From Caulobacter sp. FWC2 (GTDB lineage Bacteria > Pseudomonadota > Alphaproteobacteria > Caulobacterales > Caulobacteraceae): a stretch of DNA of 64,000 nucleotides. Position numbers and translations under genes: made by a program. How positions within the stretch are numbered: the first letter of the stretch is position 1; every line of letters begins with the position of its first letter. The notes below the pieces were generated by a model. The model was not told the origin of the DNA and did not search any database. It was given only the letters and a program-made list of their open reading frames with translations. Positions 8,381 to 16,608 of the stretch are shown here, one piece after another. The stretch is taken from NCBI RefSeq assembly GCF_002742625.1, contig NZ_PEBF01000001.1:5181822-5245821 (forward strand). Reading direction: 5' to 3'.

Positions 8381-9754
8381 TCAGGCGCTTTCCGCCAGGC
8401 CCTCGTCCGAAGCGCCCAGCAGCGCCATCTGCAGGCGCGAGCGGTCGCGGCGGGCCGCTTCCAGAGCGCCTTCGGCCATGGCGTTTTCCGAGGTGAGGCG
8501 CTCGATCGTGGCCTGCAGCTCGGCGACCTTCTCCTCGTGTTCGCGACGGATCTGGTCCTGGGCTTCCTGCATGCCATCGAGGCGGGCGCGCAGTTGCTGA
8601 GCCCGTTCCTCGGCGCGCTTCATCGCCTTTTCCTGGGCGACGGCGCTCTTGGCCATCTGGTCGGCGCGCTCGATCGCGGTGGCGCGGGCGGTGTCGACGC
8701 CGGCGTGGCGCTGGCGCAGGCCTTCCGAATCCTCTTCCAGCGTGCGGATGCGTTCCAGGGCGCGTTCCAGCGCGACGTTGAGGTCGCCGGCGCGGCGCTC
8801 GACGGCCTTCTGGTGCGCGGAGGACTCGGCGAGGCGGGCCGAGATCTGGGTGTTCATCTCTTCCAGCTTGTCGGCGCGGCCGGTGGCGGTCTCCAGGCGG
8901 GTCTGCAGGGCCGAGATCTCGGCGCGAGCCGCCTCGACCTGGCTTTCCAGGCCGCGGATGGTGCGACCGCTGTCGGTCTGGTGGGCCGACAGGGCGTTCT
9001 CGATCGCCTGCACACGGGCGCGTTCGCCGGCCAGCTGGGCTTCGAGGTCGGTTTCGATGCGCGACAGGCGCGCCACGTCCAGGCCAGCCTGGTCGACGCG
9101 CTTCTTCAAGGTCGCGACTTCATCGCCCAGCAGGGCGTTGTCCTGGTTGGCGCGGGCCAGCGCCGCCTCGGCGTCGCCGCGACGGGTGTCGATGTCCTGG
9201 GCCTGGACGCGCAGGCCTTCGACGTCCTGCACCAGGTGCTCGATGCGGGCGGTCGAGTCGCGCAGGGAGGCGTCGAGGCTGGAGACCTTCAGATCCGACT
9301 GCAGCAGGGCGTTGCGCAGGCGGTCGATTTCGAGGGCGTTGTCTTCCAGCGCCGCGTCCTGGGTCTGGCGGCGGGCGTCGGATTCGCCAAGGGCGGTTTC
9401 GGCGGCGGCCAGGCGGGCGCTGACTTCGCGCTCCTCGGCCTGGATCTGGGCGACCTGGCGCTGGGCGTGCTCGTAGTTGGCGCGCAGGGCGATCAGTTCG
9501 GCGTGCTCGGCGCGGCGTGCGTCGAATTCCTGCGCCACCGGACCGCGAATCTCCGCGATCAGCGGCTCGATGGCCTTCAGGTGCTCCATCACGCGGCCGA
9601 TGCTGTCGAGCCCGCCGTGAATGGTCTCGTAGCGCTGGCCGATCGCCTGGGTGGATTCGATCTGGTGCTGTACGGCCTCGACACGGGCCTCTTCACCCAG
9701 AACAGCCGGCTTGGCGTTCTTGTTATCGCGAGGATTCTTCGACAGCAGTCTCAT
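8381..9754 (-). CDS. creS: Crescentin, intermediate-filament-like curvature protein
   Basis: Cytoskeletal protein that forms a filament along the inner side of the cell and gives Caulobacter its curve. Starting at ATG 9754 (MRLLSKN) the product is 457 residues, the length I recall for C. crescentus crescentin. Most of it (about residues 80-440) is a continuous heptad-rich coiled coil, with a basic N-terminal head that is needed for membrane and MreB association in the known protein. Stretches such as VEAVQHQIESTQAIGQRYET and RSRLQMALLGASD match crescentin as I remember it. An in-frame ATG ten codons upstream is ignored. GGTGGGCG precedes the chosen start. A strong terminator follows. Confidence 0.95.
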   Translation of the reverse strand: MRLLSKNPRDNKNAKPAVLGEEARVEAVQHQIESTQAIGQRYETIHGGLDSIGRVMEHLKAIEPLIAEIRGPVAQEFDARRAEHAELIALRANYEHAQRQVAQIQAEEREVSARLAAAETALGESDARRQTQDAALEDNALEIDRLRNALLQSDLKVSSLDASLRDSTARIEHLVQDVEGLRVQAQDIDTRRGDAEAALARANQDNALLGDEVATLKKRVDQAGLDVARLSRIETDLEAQLAGERARVQAIENALSAHQTDSGRTIRGLESQVEAARAEISALQTRLETATGRADKLEEMNTQISARLAESSAHQKAVERRAGDLNVALERALERIRTLEEDSEGLRQRHAGVDTARATAIERADQMAKSAVAQEKAMKRAEERAQQLRARLDGMQEAQDQIRREHEEKVAELQATIERLTSENAMAEGALEAARRDRSRLQMALLGASDEGLAESA

Positions 9755-9816
9755 ATCGCCCACCTTCACCCCGTGCGACCCCATCGCGACCTGAAAGGCC
9801 GCCTTGCGAACGCCGC

Positions 9817-9821
9817 GAATC
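9817..9821. promoter_or_regulatory. CcrM site GAATC upstream of creS
   Basis: A single GANTC site 63 bases upstream of the creS start, between creS and ahpD. GGTTAACAACC, a short palindrome, follows at about 9833-9843. GANTC is the CcrM methylation target in Caulobacter. A regulatory role here is only a possibility. Confidence 0.3.
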
Positions 9822-9905
9822 TCTTACCCAGAGGTTAACAACCTAGTTTATTGGCAAGGTGAATGTCGAGGGGCGGACACCGCGACCTGGCGTCGCGCAC
9901 GCGCC

Positions 9906-10457
9906 TCAGAAGCCCGAAAACTGGGGACGATCTGGCGTCTCGACCGCCAGCACCCGGCCGACCGCGTTAACCACTGCGGCGATGCGTAGGGCGGCCTGGA
10001 TCTGGACGGGCTCCACGCCGCGTTTGCGCAGCTCGGCCTCATGGCTGTCGAGGCAAGCGCCGCAGCCGTTGATCGCCGACACCGCCACGCACCAGAGTTC
10101 GTACTCGACCGCCGACACGCCGGAAGGGGCCAGTCGGTTCATCCGCAGGTGCGAGGGCAAGGCGCCGTAGTCGGGCGCTGTCATCAGGTGAACGGCGCGG
10201 AAATAGACGTTGGTCATGGCCATCATCGCCGCAGCGGTCTTGGCCGCCGTGAAAGCCTCGGACGAAACGCCCGCCTCATGGGCGGCGATGGTGATCGCCT
10301 TCAGGGTCTCGGGCTCGCCGACCGCGCAGGCGCTGGCGACGAAGCAACCCCAGCGCGCCTGATCGCTCAGCACGGTCTCGCCGGCCAGGACGGTCAGGTT
10401 GGTTCCCAGGTCCTTGGCGTAGGCGGGCAGTTGGGCGCGCAGGGCGTCGATCGGCAT
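9906..10457 (-). CDS. ahpD: Alkyl hydroperoxide reductase AhpD / carboxymuconolactone decarboxylase family
   Basis: AhpD-type all-helical peroxidase or reductant for AhpC. The 183-residue protein has the redox motif CGACLDSHE near residue 132, where the two cysteines form the active dithiol and the histidine belongs to the proton relay. It keeps the family N-terminus ALRAQLPAYAKDL. It is cytoplasmic. The gene is divergent from oxyR with 227 bases between the starts, which suggests OxyR control. No ahpC lies beside it in this window. GGAG precedes ATG 10457. Confidence 0.93.
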   Translation of the reverse strand: MPIDALRAQLPAYAKDLGTNLTVLAGETVLSDQARWGCFVASACAVGEPETLKAITIAAHEAGVSSEAFTAAKTAAAMMAMTNVYFRAVHLMTAPDYGALPSHLRMNRLAPSGVSAVEYELWCVAVSAINGCGACLDSHEAELRKRGVEPVQIQAALRIAAVVNAVGRVLAVETPDRPQFSGF

Positions 10458-10631
10458 GAGGCGCTCCGAAGGTCTGGAGCGGGCTTAGCATCGTGGGAAA
10501 GGTTCGTCCCGGTCCGCGCCGCTGGGAGGGGAGGCGCGGGCGGACCGGGTTCAACGGGCTGGGGTCCGGCGTCGGTGGGGGAGACACGCCGGAACTTCAC
10601 CGCCGGACTGAGATAGGTTCCGATCGAGCAG

Positions 10632-10675
10632 ATAGCCAATCGATAGTTTTTGGCTTTCCGATAGATGACGCCTAT
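10632..10675. promoter_or_regulatory. OxyR-like operator upstream of oxyR
   Basis: ATAG-N7-CTAT at 10661-10675 is a perfect OxyR dimer half of the known tetramer site. Further ATAG copies at 10632 and 10643 and CTTT at 10654 follow an 11-base period. The site ends nine bases before the oxyR start codon, which suits autorepression. The full four-box consensus is not present. Confidence 0.5.
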
Positions 10676-10684
10676 ATCAAGGCC

Positions 10685-11587
10685 ATGCTCCTCCCGACCC
10701 TGCGCCAGCTGCAATATCTGAAGCTCCTCTCGGAGCACGGCTCGTTCAGCCGGGCGGCCGAGAGCGCCTATGTCACCCAGCCCACCCTGTCGGCCGGCAT
10801 CCAGGAACTGGAGAAGATCCTGGGCGCGCCGGTGGTCGACCGGGCTCGTTCGGGCGTGATCCTGACCGCCGCCGGCCAGGAGGCGGTGCGACGGGCGGAA
10901 GACATTCTCGCGAGAGCCGAGGACCTGGTGCAGGCCGCGCGGGGCGCGGGCCAGCCGCTGGCGGGCCGGTTCCGCCTGGGCGTGATCCCGACCGTGGCGC
11001 CCTACCTGCTGCCGCGCGCCCTGCCCGTCCTGCGCGATAGGTTCCCGAAGCTGAAGCTCTTCCTGCGCGAGGACCTGACCCAGCGGCTGATCGCGGCTCT
11101 GAAGAGCGGCGCCCTGGACGCGGCCCTGATCGCCCTGCCCTACGACATGTCCGGCCTGGACTGGGCCCATGTCGAGGATGACGAGCTCCTGGCCGCCGCC
11201 CCGGCCAACCATCCGATGGCGGCCTCGACCCGGGTCGATCCCGACAGCCTGCGGGGCGACGATCTGATCCTGCTGGAAGACGGTCACTGCCTGCGCGACC
11301 ACGCCCTGGCCGCCTGCGGCCTGGAGCCGCCGCGCGGCGTCGGCGACGACGAGACCTTCGCGGCCACCTCGCTGCCGACCCTGGTGCAGATGATCGGCTC
11401 GGGTCTGGGCGTCTCTTTCCTGCCGGCCATGGCGGTCCACGCCGGCCTGACCGACAAGACCGCCCTGACCATCCGCCCGCTAGCGACCGAGCATCCCAGC
11501 CGCGAGATCGTGGTGGCCTGGCGGGCGGGCTCCAGCCGGGGCGTCGAGGGCCGGCTGCTGGCCGAGACCCTTCAGGAAACCGCTTAG
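10685..11587 (+). CDS. oxyR: Hydrogen-peroxide-sensing LysR regulator OxyR
   Basis: LysR-type activator of peroxide defence. The 300-residue protein starts at ATG 10685 with the LysR helix-turn-helix (LRQLQYLKLLSEHGSFSRAA, residues about 6-25). The sensing cysteines are C202 and C211 in LLEDGHCLRDHALAAC, nine residues apart like C199/C208 of E. coli OxyR. A co-inducer domain follows with GSGLGVSFLPAMAV. The frame is open upstream to 10493, but family alignment and the operator place the start here. It is divergent to ahpD, a probable target. Confidence 0.95.
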   Translation: MLLPTLRQLQYLKLLSEHGSFSRAAESAYVTQPTLSAGIQELEKILGAPVVDRARSGVILTAAGQEAVRRAEDILARAEDLVQAARGAGQPLAGRFRLGVIPTVAPYLLPRALPVLRDRFPKLKLFLREDLTQRLIAALKSGALDAALIALPYDMSGLDWAHVEDDELLAAAPANHPMAASTRVDPDSLRGDDLILLEDGHCLRDHALAACGLEPPRGVGDDETFAATSLPTLVQMIGSGLGVSFLPAMAVHAGLTDKTALTIRPLATEHPSREIVVAWRAGSSRGVEGRLLAETLQETA

Positions 11588-11632
11588 AGCCTGTCCGGTT
11601 TAGATGGAACCATCTAAAGCTGAAGGGCTCTA
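11586..11632. terminator. Nested palindrome between oxyR and the convergent mla operon
   Basis: An inner perfect stem TTTAGATGG-AA-CCATCTAAA at 11599-11618 lies inside an outer AGAGCC / GGGCTCT pair. It is partly similar to the hairpin at 60451-60498 (shared GAGCCTGT and CCG-TTT elements), so it looks like a dispersed palindromic repeat used as a bidirectional terminator. No long T-run is visible. Confidence 0.5.
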
Positions 11633-12091
11633 GCGCGGCGCCAGCTTGATGCGCGCGGCCTGCTCGACCTTGTCGAGGCCCTTCAGCGTGTCGCCGGTGG
11701 CCTCGAGCGTCGTGCTGAACAGGCGCAGGTCGTGGGTGTCGATCTTGCGGATCGCCTTTTCGCGCGACCATTCCAGGCCGATCAGCTGACCCAGGCGGCA
11801 GGCCTTGGGCAGCAGGGCCGCCCTTTCGGAAGGGCCCCCCTTGATCAGCAGCTTGCCGACGATCTCGTTCCAGTTCGGCGAGCCGGGGATGCAGAACGCC
11901 AGGTGGTCGCAGGTTCCGGTCCAGAACCGCTGATACCAGCGCGCATGCTCCGACGTGTCGTAGCGTAGAGCCACGCCGCCGTTCACACCCTGACAGTCGG
12001 GACGCACGAACGATTGAGCCTGGGCGACCCCGACTTGAACCGTGGCGGCGATCAGCAGGCCTGTCGCCAGGGCGACGACCTTAAACCGCAT
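11630..12091 (-). CDS. Secreted protein of unknown function at the end of the mla operon
   Basis: A 153-residue protein with a Sec signal peptide (ATGLLIAATVQVGVAQA). Its mature part has three or four cysteines (DCQG, GTCDHLAFC, KACRLG) and a WYQRFWTG aromatic patch, and it ends in a charged helix. The start ATG 12091 lies 11 bases inside mlaF, so it is tightly coupled. I do not recognise a domain. Its place as last gene of a lipid-transport operon and its periplasmic targeting suggest a role near the Mla machinery, which is inference. Confidence 0.7.
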   Translation of the reverse strand: MRFKVVALATGLLIAATVQVGVAQAQSFVRPDCQGVNGGVALRYDTSEHARWYQRFWTGTCDHLAFCIPGSPNWNEIVGKLLIKGGPSERAALLPKACRLGQLIGLEWSREKAIRKIDTHDLRLFSTTLEATGDTLKGLDKVEQAARIKLAPR

Positions 12092-12851
12092 GCGAGATCG
12101 GACCCTCGGCGCGGCCTTCGACGAACTGGCGAACATACGGATTGTCGGTGGTGGCCAGCTCGGCGGCGGGGCCGCGCCAGATGATCGTGCCCCCGTGCAG
12201 CATGGCGATCTCGTCGCCAATGGTCTGGGCCGAGGCCAGGTCATGGGTGATCGACACGGCGGTCGAGCCCAGGCGACGCACCTGATTGGAGATCAGTTCG
12301 TTGATCGCCGCCGCAGTGATCGGATCCAGACCGGTGGTCGGCTCGTCGAAGAACAGGATCTCCGGCTGGGCGACGACGGCGCGGGCCAGGCCGGCGCGCT
12401 TCTGCATGCCGCCCGACAGCTCGGACGGGAAACGGTCGGCGACGTCGGGCGCCAGGCGCACCTGTTCCAGGGCGTCGATCGCGCGCTCCTTGGCTTCCTT
12501 GCGCGGCACGCCGTCGGCGTTGATCAGGCGGAAGGCGACGTTCTCCCAGACGGTCAGGCTGTCGAACAGGGCCGCGCCCTGGAACAGCACGCCGATGCGG
12601 GAGAACAGCTTGCGGCGCGCGCCTTCGGACAGGCCGACGATATTCTTGCCGTCCAGCTCGACCTTGCCGGCGTCCGGCCGCATCAAGCCGAGCGCCGTCT
12701 TGATGGTCACGGACTTGCCCTGGCCAGAGCCGCCGATGATGACCAGCGACCGGCCCGGCGCGACCGACAGGTCGAGACCGTCCAGGACCGCGCGGCCCTC
12801 GAAGCGCTTGCTAACGCCCTTCCAGGCGAGTTTCGGGGTCGCGTCGGTCAT
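12081..12851 (-). CDS. mlaF: Mla phospholipid transporter ATPase MlaF
   Basis: Cytoplasmic ATPase of the MlaFEDB complex that moves phospholipids between the envelope membranes. The 256-residue ABC protein has Walker A GGSGQGKS near residue 40, signature LSGGMQKR near 145 and Walker B EILFFDEPTTG near 165. A C-terminal extension (EGRAEGPISHAV) is typical of MlaF. The start overlaps the mlaE stop as ATGA (12848-12851). Confidence 0.94.
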   Translation of the reverse strand: MTDATPKLAWKGVSKRFEGRAVLDGLDLSVAPGRSLVIIGGSGQGKSVTIKTALGLMRPDAGKVELDGKNIVGLSEGARRKLFSRIGVLFQGAALFDSLTVWENVAFRLINADGVPRKEAKERAIDALEQVRLAPDVADRFPSELSGGMQKRAGLARAVVAQPEILFFDEPTTGLDPITAAAINELISNQVRRLGSTAVSITHDLASAQTIGDEIAMLHGGTIIWRGPAAELATTDNPYVRQFVEGRAEGPISHAV

Positions 12852-13657
12852 GAGGCGTGCGTGAAAAGCGTGGTCAGAAGGTAGTCGGAGGCGAAGATCA
12901 GGATGGCCGAGGAGACCACCGCGTGGGTGGTGGCCCGTCCGACGCCGCGCGCGCCGCCAGAGGCGTTGTAGCCATGGTAGCAGCCCATCAGCGCGACGAT
13001 GAAGCCGAACACGGCGGCCTTGATCAGGCCCGAACCGATGTCCCACAGCTGCAGGAAGTCGAGCGTGTTGCGGATATAGATTGTCGGGTTGAAATCCAGG
13101 ATCCGTGTGGCGACCAGCCATCCGCCCGCGATGCCGATGGTGTCGGCCACGGCGGCCAGCAGCGGCATCATCAGCAGGCCGGCCAGCAAGCGCGGGCCGA
13201 CCAGATAGCGGAACGGGTCGGTCGACAGGGTGCGCATGGCGTCGATCTGCTCGGTCGCGCGCATGGCCCCGATCTCGGCGGCGATGGCGGCCGAGACCCG
13301 GCCGGCCAGCATCAGCGACGCCAGCACCGGACCCAGCTCCCGGGTGATGCCCAGGGCCACGATCTGCGGCATCACCTGCTCGGCGTTGAAGCGCCCGCCG
13401 CCGGTGAAGATGTTGAGGGCCAGGGCCGCGCCGGTGAAGATGGCGGTCAGGCCCACGACCGGCAGCGAGAAGAAGCCTATGGCTACGAACTGACGCCACA
13501 GCTGGCCGAAGAACCACGGCGGGGTCAGGGCGGAGACGACGCCGCGTACGGCGAACACGCCGACAGAGCCGACCATGCGCACGGCGGCCAGGGTCGAGCG
13601 GCCCAGCGTCCGGACGGGTTTAGTGGCGACCTTCCGGGCCGCCTCGGTCGCGGTCAC
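12848..13657 (-). CDS. mlaE: Mla transporter permease MlaE
   Basis: Inner-membrane permease of the Mla system, 269 residues with about five membrane spans. Family landmarks are GITRELGPVLASLMLAGRVSAAIAAEIGAMR, which contains the coupling helix with the EIG-MR signature, and LLAGLLMMPLL. It begins with GTG at 13657, one base after the mlaD stop. It has an N-terminal amphipathic stretch of about 45 residues before the first span. It lies between mlaD and mlaF in one operon. Confidence 0.93.
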   Translation of the reverse strand: MTATEAARKVATKPVRTLGRSTLAAVRMVGSVGVFAVRGVVSALTPPWFFGQLWRQFVAIGFFSLPVVGLTAIFTGAALALNIFTGGGRFNAEQVMPQIVALGITRELGPVLASLMLAGRVSAAIAAEIGAMRATEQIDAMRTLSTDPFRYLVGPRLLAGLLMMPLLAAVADTIGIAGGWLVATRILDFNPTIYIRNTLDFLQLWDIGSGLIKAAVFGFIVALMGCYHGYNASGGARGVGRATTHAVVSSAILIFASDYLLTTLFTHAS

Positions 13658-13658
13658 G

Positions 13659-14186
13659 CTAGTAGCTCACGGCCGGCTGCGACGCGGCCGGGGCCGGGGC
13701 GGCCGCCGCACCTGTCGATGGCGCCGCCGCGTCCGAACCGCCTTGCGGACGGATCACCGAGCCGATCAGGCCGAACAGGTCGACCGCGCCCTGAGTGTTC
13801 TCGATCTGGCCGCCCGGCTTGAGGTCGTCCATGGCCGCGCCCGGGGCGATCGACACGTGGGCGCCGCCCAGGATGCCGTCGCTGGTGATCTTGGCGGTCG
13901 AGTCCGACGGCAGCTTGACCGTCGGGTCGATGCTCAGCTTGGCCACGGCCAGGAAGGTCTTCGGCTCCAGGGTGATCTCGGAAACCGTGCCGACCTTGAC
14001 GCCGGCCACGCTCACCGCCGCGCCGGGGGCCAGCGATCCGGCCTCACCGAACTTGGCCTTGATCTCATAGTCGCCGCGTTTCATGTGGACGCCGCCCACA
14101 CTCAGCGAATAGGTCAGGAACCCCGCCGCCAAGGCGAGGACGACGACGCCCATGGCCGTCTCGGCCCATTGTTCGCGCAATGCCAA
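13659..14186 (-). CDS. mlaD: MCE-domain substrate-binding protein MlaD
   Basis: Periplasm-facing MCE ring protein of the Mla transporter, 175 residues. It has one N-terminal membrane anchor (about residues 10-28) and one MCE domain with YEIKAKFGEAGSLAPGAAV and VAGVKVGTVSEI. The low-complexity Ala/Pro tail is probably the lipid-channel end. The start is a TTG. Either 14186 or 14180 is possible, and AAGGGG fits the second better (eight-base gap). Confidence 0.92.
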   Translation of the reverse strand: MALREQWAETAMGVVVLALAAGFLTYSLSVGGVHMKRGDYEIKAKFGEAGSLAPGAAVSVAGVKVGTVSEITLEPKTFLAVAKLSIDPTVKLPSDSTAKITSDGILGGAHVSIAPGAAMDDLKPGGQIENTQGAVDLFGLIGSVIRPQGGSDAAAPSTGAAAAPAPAASQPAVSY

Positions 14187-14218
14187 ATCCCCTTACGTCT
14201 TGATCTCTGGTTCCGCCG

Positions 14219-14884
14219 CTACTTGCGACGGCCAGAAGGCGCCGAGCCGCCCTTCTGGAGTTGGTTGATCAGCACGTCGATGTTGCCGCCGGCGTTGTCG
14301 ATCGTCGACACGAAGTCCTGCTGCTGGGTGATGGCCAGCCAGATGCCCTTGAACTGGACATCGACGACCTTCCAGGTCTGACCGCCGCCCAGCACGCGCC
14401 AGGAGACCGGCAGGGGCTGGGTGATCTGGCCGCCTGAAATCACGGTCTTCACCGTCACGTCGCCCGGCTTGTTGACCACCGAACCGACCACCTTCAGCTG
14501 TTCGCCGCGATAGTCGTCGATGCGGCTCTGATAGACGCTCTCCACATAGGTGCGGAACACCGGTGTGAAGCGCGCGCGCTGCTCGGGCGTGATGGTGCGA
14601 GCGTACTTGCCCAGAACGAAATTGGTGATGCGCGGCACGTCGGCCAGCTCGTCCACCGCCTGGTGGAAGACCTGGGTCTTCTGGGCGTCGCTCATGCCCT
14701 TGTTGGCCAGCACGGTGATGACGCGCTGGGCCTTGGTCTGAACGAAGGCCTCGGCGCCGGCGTCGCGGGCGCTGTTCTGGGCCATGGCCGGGGCGGCGAT
14801 CGCCGCGGCCCCGAAGAAAGCCAAAAGCGCGACGTTGGCGCCGCGCCGAGTGGAGGTGGTGTTGGTCATGGTCTTACCGGTCAT
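14219..14884 (-). CDS. mlaC: Periplasmic phospholipid-binding protein MlaC (Ttg2D family)
   Basis: Soluble shuttle that carries phospholipid between MlaA at the outer membrane and MlaFEDB at the inner membrane. The 221-residue protein has a signal peptide ending PAMAQ near residue 36. The MlaC fold landmarks are VPRITNFVLGKYARTITPEQRARF, SVYQSRIDDYRGEQ and the C-terminal WKVVDVQFKGIWLAITQQQDF. ATG 14884 overlaps the mlaA stop (ATGA). A second ATG at 14869 is possible. Confidence 0.92.
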   Translation of the reverse strand: MTGKTMTNTTSTRRGANVALLAFFGAAAIAAPAMAQNSARDAGAEAFVQTKAQRVITVLANKGMSDAQKTQVFHQAVDELADVPRITNFVLGKYARTITPEQRARFTPVFRTYVESVYQSRIDDYRGEQLKVVGSVVNKPGDVTVKTVISGGQITQPLPVSWRVLGGGQTWKVVDVQFKGIWLAITQQQDFVSTIDNAGGNIDVLINQLQKGGSAPSGRRK

Positions 14885-15756
14885 GGTTTGGGCGCGGCCG
14901 GTGAAGCGTCCTGGGGCGTACCTTGGGGGGGCGGAGCTTCAGGCGGCGGCGCGTCGAAATCGGGAAGCACCTCGGCCGCGCCGGTCGCTTCGCGTATGAA
15001 GGCCTCGCGATACTGGGTGTAGGCCGAGCGGGTGGTGACATACGGGTCGGCGGCGTCCTTGAGGGCATGGTACGCCGGGTCCGCCTTCGAGCGCACATCA
15101 ACGATGGTCACGCCGGTCCGGGCCTTGCCGAAGTCGGTGGAGAAGCCGCCGACATAGATCGAGACGGGGTCGGTGACAATGTCCAGGGCGCGGCCGACGC
15201 CGTCGCGGACGTTCAGCGGACCCATCAGGGGCACATAGAGATAGGCGCCGGGTTTGGCGCCCCACTTGCCAAAGGTCTGGCCGAAGTCGGAGTCGCGGCG
15301 CGGCAGGTTCATGCTGGAGGCCACGTCGAACAGGCCCAGCACGCCGACGGTCGAATTGACGACGAAGCGGGTGGTCGAGCGCATGGCTTGCTTGGGCTTG
15401 CCCTGCAACACCATGTTCATGACGGTGTTCGGCTCGCCCAGATTATAGACGGCCGCGCTGACGCGGTTGCGCACCACCCGGGGGGTGACGGCCATGTAGC
15501 CGTGGGCGATCGGCGCCAGGATCACATGATCCAGGCCCATGCCGAGCTTGAAGGAACCGCGATTGAAGCCTTCCAGCGGATCGTCGGCCGCTTCGACGCC
15601 GGCCGTCGTGCCGACCGACTGGCCCTGAACGCCCTGCTGCTGCGCCATGGCTGGCGCGAACATCGCCAGGCTGGCGGCCACGGCAAGCCCCGCGGCGGCG
15701 AAAGGCCGGCCGTTCGCCGTCTGGCTGAGGCTATTATCCCGGTCGCTCAAGCTCAT
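14881..15756 (-). CDS. mlaA: Outer-membrane phospholipid-trafficking protein MlaA (VacJ family), without lipobox
   Basis: Outer-membrane partner that removes phospholipid from the outer leaflet. It shows the VacJ signature DDPLEGFNRGSFKLGMGLD and the run RNRVSAAVYNLGEPNTVMNMVLQG, then DSDFGQTFGKWG and YLYVPLMGPLNVRDGVGRALD. A Pro-rich tail follows. The signal peptide ends APAMAQ and there is no cysteine, whereas E. coli MlaA is a lipoprotein. ATG 15756 is used here, although a start at 15780 or TTG 15795 would lengthen the n-region. It is the first gene of the operon. Confidence 0.93.
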   Translation of the reverse strand: MSLSDRDNSLSQTANGRPFAAAGLAVAASLAMFAPAMAQQQGVQGQSVGTTAGVEAADDPLEGFNRGSFKLGMGLDHVILAPIAHGYMAVTPRVVRNRVSAAVYNLGEPNTVMNMVLQGKPKQAMRSTTRFVVNSTVGVLGLFDVASSMNLPRRDSDFGQTFGKWGAKPGAYLYVPLMGPLNVRDGVGRALDIVTDPVSIYVGGFSTDFGKARTGVTIVDVRSKADPAYHALKDAADPYVTTRSAYTQYREAFIREATGAAEVLPDFDAPPPEAPPPQGTPQDASPAAPKP

Positions 15757-15923
15757 GCTCCTGCTTCTTACACGCGGCATGTATTCACGCCGCAATCCGT
15801 ATCAAGACCGATTACGTTGTATTTCGGTCACGTTCAGCAGGGCTTGCTTCAAATCGCCCTGACTTGAACGGCCCGGCTGCAAAAGGGCGCCCTGTTGTCG
15901 CTCACAATTTTCCGACACAATTA

Positions 15924-15990
15924 GATATATCGAAAATAGCTCTTGACCCGGTCGCAATCCGATATATCTATCGTTTCGATATAACGAAAC
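15924..15990 (+). promoter_or_regulatory. Promoter and operator of the PadR-type gene
   Basis: GATATATC, a perfect eight-base palindrome, occurs twice (15924-15931 and 15961-15968). GTTTCG-N6-CGAAAC follows (15973-15990). A TTGACC box (15943-15948) and TATCTA (15965-15970), 16 bases apart, fit -35 and -10 elements, so the second palindrome overlaps the -10 box. This is a typical layout for autorepression. Confidence 0.6.
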
Positions 15991-16006
15991 AGGATCTAAA
16001 ACACAC

Positions 16007-16597
16007 ATGTTTGGACGACATCATCATCACCGCGGTCACTGGCGCGGTCAGGCCGACGAGCATCACGGCCGTCATCCCTTCGGATTCCACGGCGGTCACG
16101 ACGGTCATCATGGGGGCCCGCGTGGCCGCGGCGGTCGCATGGGCCGGTTCTTCGACCACGGCGACCTGCGCTTCGTGGTCCTCAAGCTGATCGCCGAGAA
16201 GCCCAGCCACGGCTACGAGCTGATCAAGGCGATCGAGACCGCCGCCGGCGGGGCCTATACCCCTAGCCCGGGCGTGGTCTATCCGACCCTGACCCTGCTG
16301 GAGGAACTGGGCTACGTCACCGCCAGCGACGCCGGCGGCGGCAAGAAGCTCTATACGATCACGCCCGAGGGCGAGGCGTTCCTGGTCAGCAACGACGCCC
16401 CGGTCCGTTCGTTGTTCCAGCGCATGGCCGAGGCCGCTTCCGCCAGCGCCGCCTTCTCGCCGCAGATCCTGCGGGCCCGCGAGAACCTGAAGACCGCGCT
16501 GCGGCTCAAGCTGCACGGCGGCCAGCTGACGGCCGAGCAGATCGCGGCCATCGCCAAGGCCATGGATGACGCCGCAGCGGTCATCGAAGCCATCTAG
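16007..16597 (+). CDS. PadR-family regulator with histidine-rich N-terminus, NfeR/YqjI-like
   Basis: A 196-residue winged-helix repressor. Residues 1-43 hold many histidines in HHHH, HWRG, DEHHGRHP and GGHDGHHGG clusters, a likely metal-binding head. The PadR domain begins near residue 46 (FFDHGDLRFVVLKLIAEKPS, HGYELIKAIE, YTPSPGVVYPTLTLLEELG) and a C-terminal helix serves dimerisation. The arrangement matches E. coli YqjI/NfeR, a nickel-responsive repressor of a ferric reductase. The metal here is inference. The next gene, a DUF2218 protein, is only 11 bases away and is often linked to siderophore-utilisation genes. Confidence 0.85.
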   Translation: MFGRHHHHRGHWRGQADEHHGRHPFGFHGGHDGHHGGPRGRGGRMGRFFDHGDLRFVVLKLIAEKPSHGYELIKAIETAAGGAYTPSPGVVYPTLTLLEELGYVTASDAGGGKKLYTITPEGEAFLVSNDAPVRSLFQRMAEAASASAAFSPQILRARENLKTALRLKLHGGQLTAEQIAAIAKAMDDAAAVIEAI

Positions 16598-16608
16598 GGA
16601 GGGCGGCC

